Positions 51,423 to 59,584 of a stretch of DNA of 64,000 bases are shown piece after piece; within the stretch, counting starts at the first letter, position 1; every line of letters begins with the position of its first letter. Origin of the DNA: Planctomycetota bacterium (GTDB taxonomy: Bacteria > Planctomycetota > UBA1135 > UBA2386). The position numbers and the translations under genes are program-made. The DNA is taken from positions 1 through 64,000 of the forward strand of contig JAPYTD010000014.1 in assembly GCA_029936315.1 (NCBI GenBank), read 5' to 3'. The notes under the pieces are model-generated. The model was not told the origin of the DNA, searched no databases, and saw nothing but the letters and a program-made list of their open reading frames with translations.

Positions 51423-51842
51423 CTAGTTGTCCCTGAGGCGGCGCGACAGCTCGTCGAAGTCGATTGTCTTGAGCTCTTTCTTGGTGATCGGCAACATCTT
51501 ACGGAACTTCCGGTACTCCTCGATGCTCGTCAATTCCACGTAGTCGCGAGCTGTCATGTCCTTTCCGTTGACGCGACGGCGGGCAGCCTGCTTGTTGGAC
51601 TGCGTGCGATCGAGGGTTTGCTTGGCGCGATGACAAATCGAGAGTGTGTTCTCGAGGTTGCCACGAATCTTGGTCAACCGATCTTCGTTGGCTCCAGGAG
51701 TATCCATGCTCTTGGTGATCTTGGCGATGGCGACCTCCAAGACAGCAATCAGGCAGTTGAGCTTGGTCGTCAACCGGTTGCGGTACTCGGTAGAACTGAG
51801 GGCCTCGGGGAGCTTGGGAGTCTCGTTATGTTCGGCGTCCAT
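51423..51842 (-). CDS. protein of unknown function, tandem paralog 2
   Basis: A 139-residue paralog of 50615-51034. The ATG at 51842 is chosen because it follows GAGAGG at good distance and gives the same length as the paralog; the frame upstream runs through the promoter. Shared blocks are LTTKLNCLIAVLEVAIAKIT, MDTPGANEDRLTKIRGNLEN, DYVELTSIEEYRKFRKMLPI and TIDFDELSRRL. The middle linker differs between the copies. The duplication covers both gene and promoter. Function is unknown. Confidence 0.75.
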   Translation of the reverse strand: MDAEHNETPKLPEALSSTEYRNRLTTKLNCLIAVLEVAIAKITKSMDTPGANEDRLTKIRGNLENTLSICHRAKQTLDRTQSNKQAARRRVNGKDMTARDYVELTSIEEYRKFRKMLPITKKELKTIDFDELSRRLRDN

Positions 51843-51873
51843 GTTTGTTACCTCTCTTGATCTGTGTCGAGAG

Positions 51874-51892
51874 AAGCACCGGTGGTGCCAAG
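51874..51892 (-). promoter_or_regulatory. sigma-54-type (-24/-12) promoter of paralog 2
   Basis: Minus strand reads CTTGGCACCACCGGTGCTTC: TTGGCAC at -24 and TGCTT at -12 with correct spacing. The predicted start of transcription is near 51864, ~22 bases before the ATG. The flanking bases (GTTTGCAACACCA upstream) are also the same as at paralog 1, showing that the control region was duplicated and kept. Confidence 0.78.
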
Positions 51893-51944
51893 TGGTGTTG
51901 CAAACGCAAACACCCGATGGCAACGCACGGCAACATGGGAGTCA

Positions 51945-52021
51945 CCTCCGCCAAGTCGCGATAGTCCTACGGAAGCGACCCGTCAAAGTCGCAGGAACTA
52001 GACGCTCGCGGCAAAACGCGA
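51945..52021. promoter_or_regulatory. candidate upstream activator sites, paralog 2
   Basis: Three related sequences: CCTCCGCCAAGTCGCGA (51945-51961), CCCGTCAAAGTCGCAGG (51979-51995) and TCGCGGCAAAACGCGA (52006-52021), 55-130 bases upstream of the -24 element of paralog 2. They share the AA(A)GTCGCGA core with the site upstream of paralog 1. The function is inferred from position and repetition. Confidence 0.45.
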
Positions 52022-52068
52022 CGGTCGCTGCCTGCCTGGTCGACAGTGGCAGCGGGTCGATGGCGGCT

Positions 52069-53139
52069 CTACTGCGAGAGCGCTTGCAGGTAGACCCTGC
52101 GCGCAACTTCGTCGAGGCGCTTCAGGAGGCCCCGGCCAGCAACATGGAACGCAACCTGGTCGTCCCAGAAGACGAGCGCGCTGATCGCCGGGTCGCGGAA
52201 GCGACCGATCGTGTGGGCGCCACTGGCACTGCTGGGCAAGTTTGCAAACGGATCGACCGTGTTCACCGTCTGCACGATCATGAACTGATCGATGCCATCG
52301 GTGTAGCTCATCACAAGCTTCTTGCGGCCGTTGATTGGGTCGTCGTGCACCTCGAGGTTGTCGAGGGTGTAGTCGATCGCAACCATCACGTTCGGGTTGA
52401 GCAATCCTGCTGGCGAGTTCAGGAACGTCTGCGCTGACGCGAAGTCAGGCATGGCGGTTACGTTCGAGGTCGGCAGCGTCGGCGTGATCGGCTGCACCGT
52501 CGAAGTGAACGTGACTGCTTCGATGTTGGCGAACAGGTTAAGCGAGTGATCGAACTCGGCAATGAACAGCGGAACACTCGTGAGGCTGTCTACGTCGATG
52601 AGCCAAATGGCCTTGTCGATTGCGTTCGGGAACACAACCACTCGCCGCGCGAGGCGTCCGGCGCGAATGACGATGCCGAAGTCATGTAGTGAGTAGTTCG
52701 TCGAAGCCTTGACCAGATCGCGCACATTGAACGCGCCCTGACGAAAGAACAACGTGCCGTACCGGTTGTAGGTCTGCTGCCAGTCCTGCGTCAGCTGGGA
52801 ACCGGGCGGCTCACCAACGACCTCCAAGAACGTGAGCTCGAAGTCGGGGCGAAGTGTTCCGTTGGCGTCGACCTCAAGGAGTTCGCGCACCGTCACGATG
52901 TTGCCGTTCTCTTCTTTGAAGCGACGTAGTTGCTCGATCGTGTAGTCCTGGTTGAGCACCGCTTGCTGCATGGAGGCGAGCGTCGGGATGGACGATGTGC
53001 TTACTGCCTTGGTCTTCGCTGCGGGAGCGTTCGTGACACCCTGGCCGAGCACTGGTGCCATCAACCCCAAGCACACGGCAACACACGAGAGCCATTGACT
53101 CAATCGTGGAGCATGAGGAGTTGGGATGAGGAAGTACAC
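52069..53139 (-). CDS. secreted RseB-like protein of the sigma-factor operon
   Basis: A 356-residue protein with a signal peptide (WLSCVAVCLGLMAPVLGQ), third in order after an ECF sigma factor and an anti-sigma factor. The middle (FGIVIRAGRLARRVVVFPNA then IDKAIWLIDVDSLTSVPLFI) resembles the lipoprotein-sorting/RseB-like half-barrel, in which a phrase of the type R.v..fp....Y.v.iD..tglpl is seen. RseB proteins bind the anti-sigma factor and protect it. This assignment rests on weak sequence similarity plus gene order. Confidence 0.6.
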   Translation of the reverse strand: MYFLIPTPHAPRLSQWLSCVAVCLGLMAPVLGQGVTNAPAAKTKAVSTSSIPTLASMQQAVLNQDYTIEQLRRFKEENGNIVTVRELLEVDANGTLRPDFELTFLEVVGEPPGSQLTQDWQQTYNRYGTLFFRQGAFNVRDLVKASTNYSLHDFGIVIRAGRLARRVVVFPNAIDKAIWLIDVDSLTSVPLFIAEFDHSLNLFANIEAVTFTSTVQPITPTLPTSNVTAMPDFASAQTFLNSPAGLLNPNVMVAIDYTLDNLEVHDDPINGRKKLVMSYTDGIDQFMIVQTVNTVDPFANLPSSASGAHTIGRFRDPAISALVFWDDQVAFHVAGRGLLKRLDEVARRVYLQALSQ

Positions 53140-53205
53140 GAGGCTGAAGAGGTTAATGAGGCGAAGGAACGAAGATAGTGGCTACAAATGAACTGGCAGA
53201 ACAAA

Positions 53206-53889
53206 TCAATGACGCGATCCGTATCGAACAGTTGCAAACTCGACGTCAGGAGCACGATCGAGGTCTGTGAAGACAATCGTTGGATGCACCGGCGCGGGAT
53301 CCGAAACGGCTAGCAGAGCAATGACTGCTGATGCAGCGGCGCCCGCGAGCAGCACGCGCCAATTCATCAGTCTGAGCTTTGCCGGTGCGGCAATCTCGTG
53401 AGCCACATCCGCGAGGATCGAGCGACGGACGCCGAACCACACACGAACATCGGGCAGCTCCGGACCGCGTAAGAACTCGCCGATGAGATCTCCGGTCGCA
53501 CACTCGACACCACTCGTGGCATCGGCCCACGGCGAAGCCTCCGCGGAGACCTCGGGAGCATGCTCATCGGGAACAGGCACATCGGATTGCTGCAACCATT
53601 CGCCAAGCGAAACCTGTTGGGCTGACTCGACAACGCGATCGTAGATGCCTTCCAGCATCGAGGCGGCACTCAGCGCCGCAGGAACCTCAGGACGTTGCGA
53701 AGCAAACTTGGCGATGCGGTTCGCGGCTTTGGTGCGCGCAGTGCAGAACGAGCACTTGGCAATGTGTTCGCTGGACTCATCACTGCCAACATCACGCAGC
53801 GCGAATCGGCAACGAGCAGCAAGTGCGGAACGCAAACCGCGATGCTCGCCGCCATCACCCAAAGGACCTGTCGAGTGGTTTGAGCTCAT
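53206..53889 (-). CDS. zinc-finger anti-sigma factor, membrane-bound
   Basis: A 227-residue protein with an N-terminal ZAS-type motif (SEHIAKCSFCTARTKAANRI: HxxxCxxC with the nearby His) and one transmembrane segment (WRVLLAGAAASAVIALLAV, ~residues 178-196). A ~30-residue periplasmic tail follows. The central linker is acidic. It overlaps the sigma-factor stop (ATGA) and would hold that sigma factor inactive at the membrane until a signal is received. Confidence 0.82.
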   Translation of the reverse strand: MSSNHSTGPLGDGGEHRGLRSALAARCRFALRDVGSDESSEHIAKCSFCTARTKAANRIAKFASQRPEVPAALSAASMLEGIYDRVVESAQQVSLGEWLQQSDVPVPDEHAPEVSAEASPWADATSGVECATGDLIGEFLRGPELPDVRVWFGVRRSILADVAHEIAAPAKLRLMNWRVLLAGAAASAVIALLAVSDPAPVHPTIVFTDLDRAPDVEFATVRYGSRH

Positions 53890-54542
53890 CCGACTACTCC
53901 AAATGAATCGCTGGCCGCGCCACCCGCGTCATCCTCGGCATCAAGCTTCCTACTGATGTCGAGGTGCGGGAACCTAGAACGAACGACGTGTTCGAGAGCG
54001 AGGTGGGCACGCGCAAGGCGTGATTTGACAGTCCCCATCGACAATTCAAGCGTCGCGGCCAACTCTTCGTATGACATCTCTTCCAGGTATCGCAGTGCCA
54101 GGATGGCACGCAGCTTCGCACTAAGCTGCGAGATTGCCTCCTGAACCTGGTCCCCAACTTCGTGCACCGATGCGTTGTCTCGCGGTCCCGGAGTTTGGTC
54201 TACCAAGTCTGGTGCGACCTTTTGGTCAGCTAGCAGCGCCGGTGCACGTCCACCCTTATTGCGACGGCGGTGATCGATGCTGCAGTTGACGACAATGCGG
54301 AACAACCACGTGCTAAAGAGCGAAGTCCCGCGAAAACTCGCAAGCTTGCGAAACAGCAGCGCGAAGCTCTCCTGCACAATGTCCATCGCATCCGCCTGGT
54401 TGCCGGCGACTCGGAACGCAATGGCATAGACGCGTTCGCGATAGCGATGGAACAGGACCTCAAACGCCTCTTCGAAACCCTCGCCGTTGGGGTTTCGACA
54501 TGCTGCAATCAGCTGGGCGTCAGGGTCGCGCAAGAGTTCCAC
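53886..54542 (-). CDS. ECF-type RNA polymerase sigma factor (RpoE-like)
   Basis: A 218-residue sigma factor. Region 2 is EVLFHRYRERVYAIAFRVAG, NQADAMDIVQESFALLFRKL and TWLFRIVVNCSIDHRRRNKG; region 4 is LRAILALRYLEEMSYEELAA then LELSMGTVKSRLARAHLAL. It is coupled to the anti-sigma gene by an ATGA overlap. A His/Gly/Asp-rich tail (residues ~200-218) is longer than in RpoE. Confidence 0.93.
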   Translation of the reverse strand: MELLRDPDAQLIAACRNPNGEGFEEAFEVLFHRYRERVYAIAFRVAGNQADAMDIVQESFALLFRKLASFRGTSLFSTWLFRIVVNCSIDHRRRNKGGRAPALLADQKVAPDLVDQTPGPRDNASVHEVGDQVQEAISQLSAKLRAILALRYLEEMSYEELAATLELSMGTVKSRLARAHLALEHVVRSRFPHLDISRKLDAEDDAGGAASDSFGVVG

Positions 54543-54728
54543 GGTATAGAGACGGTACGGCGGGGGTTTCAGGTTCCGTTGGAGTCCGCCTTTTCTACGT
54601 AAACCCCTAAGATAACATTGCTTTGTGTCGGTTCACTGGCGATTGACCTCGAACCGTGCTTATGAGCAACCATGGAGCGAATCCAGTGCTGCTCATTCGG
54701 CTCCACATTGACTGGTGTAACCACCTAT

Positions 54729-54776
54729 CTGGCGGAGCTGCGGTCTGGCGGAGCTACAGCCTGGCAGAGCTACTGC
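54729..54776. repeat. 16-bp tandem repeat, three units
   Basis: CTGGCGGAGCTGCGGT, CTGGCGGAGCTACAGC, CTGGCAGAGCTACTGC in a row, with the third overlapping the stop codon of the minus-strand gene. Probably slippage; no function seen. Confidence 0.75.
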
Positions 54777-55690
54777 CCGCCGATCAGCTCAGTGCCACCA
54801 GGAATCGTTACGGTCCACCCAATAGAGTTCGGACAGGAAACGCTGCACTCCAACTCGTTTGCGTCTTCGCAGTCGGCATCGACAACCTGATACGTCGTGC
54901 CTGCAGGCCCGCTCGTCTGCTCCGTAAGCTCAAGAACGCAGACCTGGTTGGACCCGGCAAACGGCAATGGCACCGCAATTGGCTTGAGTGTCTGGAACAC
55001 GTAGCGACCCGGCGTGTACGGCACTAGCGAAGCAATGCCACTCGGCGTGTTGGTCAGGTTCACGCCGCTCATCAGCGACTCCCCATCAACGGTGGTTTCT
55101 GCCCAGATCGTGCAAGGCAAGACGGCCGCGAGGATCGCTTCCGACACGAGCGGAATGGACAGTTGCACCCAGACGCCTTCCTTCACGGTGATTCTCTCAC
55201 GATAGACGGCTCCCGCGCCAACAAACGCATTCAAGGGGAACCGAACGCCTGGCCACGCAGGGCTTTCGAGCCAAGTCTCAAACGACTGAATCGCACTCGC
55301 ACCTTCTCCCTGGGCCATTCCCGGGGTCATGACACGATGGAACACATGCATCCATGTGCGTGGATCCGGCGATGCTGGCGACGGCCCCGTGACGATAAGG
55401 CGCATCTGCTGATCGCGCGGCAATGGCCAGCTTTCGTGCCGCGGTTGACCTGCCTCTACGACTTCGACGAAGTCAGGGATCTGATCTCCGTCGGTGTCTG
55501 GGTTGTTCGAGTTCGTCAAGACAACCCATTCGACTGCGTCGGGCAGGAAGTCATCGTCCGTATCGACTGTGGCAGCGCTCGGGGTGCCGTTTCCACCAAC
55601 GGCCGCTACGGCCTTCGATGGCACAAACCACGCGACGAAACTCGCCGCGAATCCTGCTGCGATCAGGGGAACGATGTGCTTGCGATGCAT
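54770..55690 (-). CDS. secreted thrombospondin-type-3/Ca-binding protein of unknown function
   Basis: A ~306-residue protein with a signal peptide (MHRKHIVPLIAAGFAASFVA). It carries two Asp-rich Ca-binding loops of the thrombospondin type 3 kind (VDTDDDFLPDAVEWVVLTNS, NNPDTDGDQIPDFVEVVEAG) near residues 40-75. The rest is beta-rich with three Cys in DCEDANELECSVSCPNSIG near the end. It probably works outside the cell in adhesion or structure. It is transcribed toward the sigma operon. Confidence 0.7.
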   Translation of the reverse strand: MHRKHIVPLIAAGFAASFVAWFVPSKAVAAVGGNGTPSAATVDTDDDFLPDAVEWVVLTNSNNPDTDGDQIPDFVEVVEAGQPRHESWPLPRDQQMRLIVTGPSPASPDPRTWMHVFHRVMTPGMAQGEGASAIQSFETWLESPAWPGVRFPLNAFVGAGAVYRERITVKEGVWVQLSIPLVSEAILAAVLPCTIWAETTVDGESLMSGVNLTNTPSGIASLVPYTPGRYVFQTLKPIAVPLPFAGSNQVCVLELTEQTSGPAGTTYQVVDADCEDANELECSVSCPNSIGWTVTIPGGTELIGGQ

Positions 55691-55906
55691 CAAGTGGACG
55701 CTCGAGTTACCTGGCAATTAGAACCAGAGGGGCTGGCAGTTTCAGGCAACCGTACAGAGCATTGAACCACCTGCGCAGTGTGTAGGCAAGCGGTCAAGGG
55801 CCATCGGAGCCCTAGAATAGCTCCCTACTATCATTCTTCGCGCCCGGCCACAGGTCCCAGCAGCGTTGTGTTCCCGGTGTTGCCCCGATATGACCGACCC
55901 GAACGC

Positions 55907-55983
55907 GCGCCCGTAGCTCAGCTGGATAGAGCGACGGCCTCCGAAGCCGTAGGTCAGAGGTTCGACTCCTCTCGGGCGCGCCA
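55907..55983 (+). tRNA. tRNA-Arg(CCG)
   Basis: Acceptor GCGCCCG/CGGGCGC, D-arm GCTC...GAGC, anticodon stem ACGGC/GCCGT with loop CTCCGAA (anticodon CCG, reads CGG), T-arm AGAGG-TTCGACT-CCTCT. The discriminator base is G and CCA is encoded at 55981-55983. Confidence 0.97.
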
Positions 55984-56013
55984 CTCCCTGCGTCCATATC
56001 TACTGTGGCGTAA

Positions 56014-57807
56014 ATGCCACAGACGGACCTACCACGGTCAGGCCCATTGCAGACCCTTGAGTTTCGCATCGACGCCACCCAGCCCGCGACACGCGAGCTC
56101 CGGGTGTGCGCAATAATTACCTCTCCAGAAGATGGTGACGTCGAGTTGTTCCTACCGACGTGGACCCCCGGCAGCTACCTGATCCGGGAGTACTCGCGTC
56201 ACTTGTCACGCGTCGAGGCTTTCGAGGCTGGCACCGAGCAGCCGCTGCCGTGCCTGAAGGTCGGCAAGAACCGTTTCCGCGTCGAAGCTCCGGGCGATAC
56301 CCGGATCGAGTTGCGCTACCGCGTTTACGCCCACGAACTCAGCGTTCGCACTGCCGATGTGGACTCGTGCCACGCCTATTGGAACCACTGCTGCGTGCTG
56401 CTGTGGCCCATCGAGCAAACGGATCTACCGGCAGACATCACGATCGAGCATTTGAAGGATTGGTCGTTGTCGTGCAGCCTGGCTGCGACGCCAGCCAGGG
56501 CCAACGCCTTGGGCTGCGTGGCATCGACGTTGCGCGCCAGGGACCTTGCCGAAGCGTTGGACTCGCCCGTGCTGATCGGCTCGACAAAGCGGCTCGAATG
56601 GCAAGTCCATGGCGTGCCACATGCAATCGTTCTCGACGGGCTCGGCACCGTGGCACCACCACCATCCCTGACCACCGACCTGACGAAGATCGTCGAGCAG
56701 GCCGCATCGGTCTTCGGTGACTCACTGCCATATGAGCAGTACGTGTTCCTCGCTCTGTTCGCGGATGAGGGTTACGGCGGGCTCGAGCATAGCGACTCGT
56801 CGACGCTCTTGATGCCGCGCACAGCGCTGACAAGCAAGGCCAAGTATCGCGACTTTCTCACGCTTGCGGCGCACGAGTTGTTCCACGCTTGGAATGTCAA
56901 GCGCATGCGACCAGTCGAGTTTTGGAACTACGACTACGAGCAAGAGAACTACACGAAGCTGCTGTGGTTGATGGAGGGATGGACGGCTTACTACGACGAT
57001 CTGCTGGTCACGCGCGCCGGTCTGATGTCCCCCACCGACTACCTCGCAACGATGGCGAAGAACGTGCAGAACATGTTGTCTGCGCCCGGCCGCTTTGCGC
57101 TCAGCCTCGAAGAATCGAGCTTCGATGCGTGGATCCGGCTGTACCGTCCCGACGAGAACACTCGCAATTCCTCGCAGAACTATTACGGCAACGGCGCGGT
57201 CGCCGCGATGTGCCTAGACCTTACGATTCGGCGCACAACTGGAGGCAAGTACTCCATCGATGACGCGTTGCATTCGCTCTATCGCTCGACGTTTGATGCC
57301 GGCCGCGGCTACGAACTCGCGGACGTGCATGCAGCGATCGAGGCGATCGCCGGTGCCGAAGTCGTCGAGAAGCTGACGGAGTTCGTAATGGGACCGCTCG
57401 ACCCACAACTCGCGGAGTTGCTAGCAGATGTCGGCGTGAAACTGACCTTTCGCGACGCTGGCAAGCCGTTCCTTGGCGTGGCGTTCCGCGCCAACACCAC
57501 CACGATCGCATCGGTCACCAAGGGAAGCCCCGCCGACGACGCTGGCATTGCGCCGGACGATGAGGTCATCGCCGCCAACAACTTGCGCGTTAAGCCGGGC
57601 AACTGGCAAACCTTGCTTGCTGCTGTTGGCGAAGTTGCCGAGCCGATGCAACTGCTGGTCGCGCGCCGCGGCATCATGCAAACACTGACGGTGATTCCGA
57701 CTTCCGGGATGGGCACGGCCAAGCTGGTCGTAGATGCGGAGGCAAGTGACGAGCAGTGCGCAGCTCGCAACGCCTGGCTCGGCGAGCCATCCGAGTCCCA
57801 GGGATGA
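56014..57807 (+). CDS. M61-family metallopeptidase with PDZ domain
   Basis: A 597-residue peptidase. The N-terminal beta domain has FLPTWTPGSYLIREYSRHL (family PgsY.irdfarhv). The catalytic zinc motif is LAAHELFHAWNVKRMRP (HExxH) with the third ligand Glu ~45 residues on in LLWLMEGWTAYYDDLL. The C-terminal ~90 residues form a PDZ domain (FLGVAFRANTTTIASVTKGS then PADDAGIAPDDEVIAANNLR). No signal peptide is visible, so a cytoplasmic role is likely. It starts ~30 bases downstream of the tRNA. Confidence 0.93.
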   Translation: MPQTDLPRSGPLQTLEFRIDATQPATRELRVCAIITSPEDGDVELFLPTWTPGSYLIREYSRHLSRVEAFEAGTEQPLPCLKVGKNRFRVEAPGDTRIELRYRVYAHELSVRTADVDSCHAYWNHCCVLLWPIEQTDLPADITIEHLKDWSLSCSLAATPARANALGCVASTLRARDLAEALDSPVLIGSTKRLEWQVHGVPHAIVLDGLGTVAPPPSLTTDLTKIVEQAASVFGDSLPYEQYVFLALFADEGYGGLEHSDSSTLLMPRTALTSKAKYRDFLTLAAHELFHAWNVKRMRPVEFWNYDYEQENYTKLLWLMEGWTAYYDDLLVTRAGLMSPTDYLATMAKNVQNMLSAPGRFALSLEESSFDAWIRLYRPDENTRNSSQNYYGNGAVAAMCLDLTIRRTTGGKYSIDDALHSLYRSTFDAGRGYELADVHAAIEAIAGAEVVEKLTEFVMGPLDPQLAELLADVGVKLTFRDAGKPFLGVAFRANTTTIASVTKGSPADDAGIAPDDEVIAANNLRVKPGNWQTLLAAVGEVAEPMQLLVARRGIMQTLTVIPTSGMGTAKLVVDAEASDEQCAARNAWLGEPSESQG

Positions 57808-57823
57808 CTTCCCAGTGATGACT

Positions 57824-58075
57824 TCACAGGGATGAGTGCGTGCCGTCGCAATACGGCGCATTGCCAGTTTTGCCACATGCACACCAAACAACGGTGCGCG
57901 GTTCGTCGAACGTCACTTTGAGTGGCGTAACTTCTGAACCACGATGGGTGCCATCGCAGTACGGAAAGTCGGCGCTCTTCTGGCAACGGCACCACGCGTA
58001 TTTGCGCGCTTCGCACTCGTCAACAAAGGGCCCCTTGATGACGCGTCCGGGAGGTTGTGCGCGAGAGTCGGTCAC
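57824..58075 (-). CDS. twin CDGSH iron-sulfur protein
   Basis: An 83-residue protein with two CDGSH-type motifs, WCRCQKSADFPYCDGTHRGS and VWCACGKTGNAPYCDGTHSS, each C-x-C-(x8-9)-C-(x3)-H, expected to bind 2Fe-2S clusters. It is probably redox or iron-sulfur related. The two motifs per chain make it a dual-CDGSH type. It is convergent with the peptidase gene. Confidence 0.9.
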   Translation of the reverse strand: MTDSRAQPPGRVIKGPFVDECEARKYAWCRCQKSADFPYCDGTHRGSEVTPLKVTFDEPRTVVWCACGKTGNAPYCDGTHSSL

Positions 58076-58235
58076 CCACTCGTTCTACAACCTCCCGGCG
58101 GTCTGAGTAACCAGGAAGCAAAAGCTGTGACCAGCAACTGCGGCTAGCGAATGAGAACAGAGCAGCAGTTGGCGACTGCCCCCACGACAGCTACCCCCAC
58201 GCCAACTCCAGGCCCCCACTCCGTCCTGCTAGGAA

Positions 58236-58856
58236 CTAGCGGAACTTGCGAATCACGCCGCGAACCACACCGCGTAACTGCACTCGATTCGTGAATAGCG
58301 GTTCCATCTCGGAGTTCGCCGGCTGCAGGCGAATCATCCCGTTGGATTCGCGATAGAAGCGCTTCAACGTCGCCTCCTCGTCCTCGAGAATCGCGACCAC
58401 GATGTCACCATCGTTAGCCGTCTCACGACGCTCGACGACAACCAAGTCGCCGTCGTCGATGTGATCCTCGATCATCGACTTGCCACGTACGCGCAGCAGA
58501 TAGATGCGCTCGCCAGTCGGCACGAGATCGGTCAAAGGGATCTCCTCGCGGTGTTCCAAAGCATCGATCGGCTGACCCGCGGCAATCGTGCCGACGAGCG
58601 GCAGTGTTGGAATCGCATCCTTTGGCGGGCTCGTCTCGTCCGGATCGAACAGGATCGCTACGGCCCGAGCCTTGGCCCGGTCGCGATGGATCGCACCCTT
58701 CTTGGCCAGCTGGTTGAGATGCTCGTGGATGGTGATCTTGCTGACTCCAAGCGCCTGCGCGGCCTCTTCGAGAGTCGGCGCAATGCTGTGCTCCTGCCGG
58801 TAGTCACGGAAGTAGCGCAGCACTCGGATCTGCTTCTCGGTGAGCATCATCGTCAT
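58236..58856 (-). CDS. lexA: SOS repressor LexA
   Basis: A 206-residue repressor and self-cleaving protease. The N-terminal winged HTH has APTLEEAAQALGVSKITIHE. The scissile Ala-Gly bond is in LPLVGTIAAGQPIDA. The catalytic Ser is in LRVRGKSMIEDHIDDGD and the catalytic Lys in EEATLKRFY. All parts are intact. It is expected to repress DNA repair genes until RecA triggers cleavage. A LexA box could not be pinned down by eye. Confidence 0.96.
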   Translation of the reverse strand: MTMMLTEKQIRVLRYFRDYRQEHSIAPTLEEAAQALGVSKITIHEHLNQLAKKGAIHRDRAKARAVAILFDPDETSPPKDAIPTLPLVGTIAAGQPIDALEHREEIPLTDLVPTGERIYLLRVRGKSMIEDHIDDGDLVVVERRETANDGDIVVAILEDEEATLKRFYRESNGMIRLQPANSEMEPLFTNRVQLRGVVRGVIRKFR

Positions 58857-58907
58857 CTCAAAGTCCTCGAATAGGTTGTCGTTGACGGTCGCCCTTCAGG
58901 GGGGGCC

Positions 58908-58982
58908 ACTCGGTTCAGGCCTACTGGGTTCAGGGTCACTGTGTTCAAGGCCACTGTGTTCAGGGCCACTGTGTTCAGGGCC
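58908..58982. repeat. 15-bp tandem repeat, five units
   Basis: Five consecutive 15-base units of ACTGTGTTCAGGGCC type (first two units diverged: ACTCGGTTCAGGCCT, ACTGGGTTCAGGGTC). It lies just upstream of lexA. In one minus-strand frame it would read repeated ALNTV, but stops surround it, so it is probably non-coding. Confidence 0.85.
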
Positions 58983-58999
58983 TAACCTCAGGCGAACAT

Positions 59000-59386
59000 T
59001 CAGACGAATATTGCCATGGCCAGGAAGGTCACGATCATCATACAAGCACCGAACAACTCTAACGCATGCCGAATCCGGTTTTGGGTAAAGGAACTGGCCT
59101 CAGCGGGTGCCGCGGATGCCTGAGTTGCCGTCGCCACCTTGCAAGCCTCATCGAGGCTAACAGGTACTCGCCGGACAGTCGGTCGACACGCGGCCATCTC
59201 ACTGCCCGCCGCACGGATGGCGTTAACTGCTGAACAACAGTTGGTTACAGAACTCCTCGCGGGCTCAGCTACGGCCGCTCCCCAGCGAACCGTGTGAGCC
59301 GCGCGCGTCTTGGTAGCAGCGACAGAAGCGCTGGCGAGGCGAGAGGAAGAGGCGAGTGAGATGTCTTTCAGGCTGCTGGCTACCAT
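59000..59386 (-). CDS. small membrane protein of unknown function
   Basis: A 128-residue protein (ATG at 59386) that is Ala/Ser/Thr/Arg-rich with a single C-terminal transmembrane segment (LFGACMMIVTFLAMAIFV), i.e. tail-anchored topology. There are no recognised domains. Cys are spaced at TNCCSAVNAI and MAACRPTVRR. The upstream region has a TTGACA box and a repeated GGTGTTCGGTGT element. The gene lies next to lexA and may be regulated with it, but this is only a positional guess. Confidence 0.55.
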   Translation of the reverse strand: MVASSLKDISLASSSRLASASVAATKTRAAHTVRWGAAVAEPARSSVTNCCSAVNAIRAAGSEMAACRPTVRRVPVSLDEACKVATATQASAAPAEASSFTQNRIRHALELFGACMMIVTFLAMAIFV

Positions 59387-59397
59387 GTTCGGGTCCT

Positions 59398-59464
59398 GGT
59401 GTTCGGTGTGTGTTTGTCTATAGGTTAGCCATATGTTTAGATCTGTCAACAGGGTGTTCGGTGT
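59398..59464 (-). promoter_or_regulatory. promoter region with 12-bp direct repeats
   Basis: The 12-mer GGTGTTCGGTGT occurs at 59398-59409 and 59453-59464 (55 bases apart). Between them, minus strand, lies TTGACA (59449-59444), a possible -35, with TAACCT ~16 bases on as weak -10. The pair of repeats may be operator sites for the small membrane protein gene. Confidence 0.4.
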
Positions 59465-59584
59465 ATTTTTGGGTGGCAGAACAGGGAACGATCAGGCCAA
59501 AGGAGACGCAGGGCGAAATACGGCCGCCCACGGGCAGTTGCATCGCCCATCATGCAGCGCCGCGCTGTTCGCAAATGGAACCGA

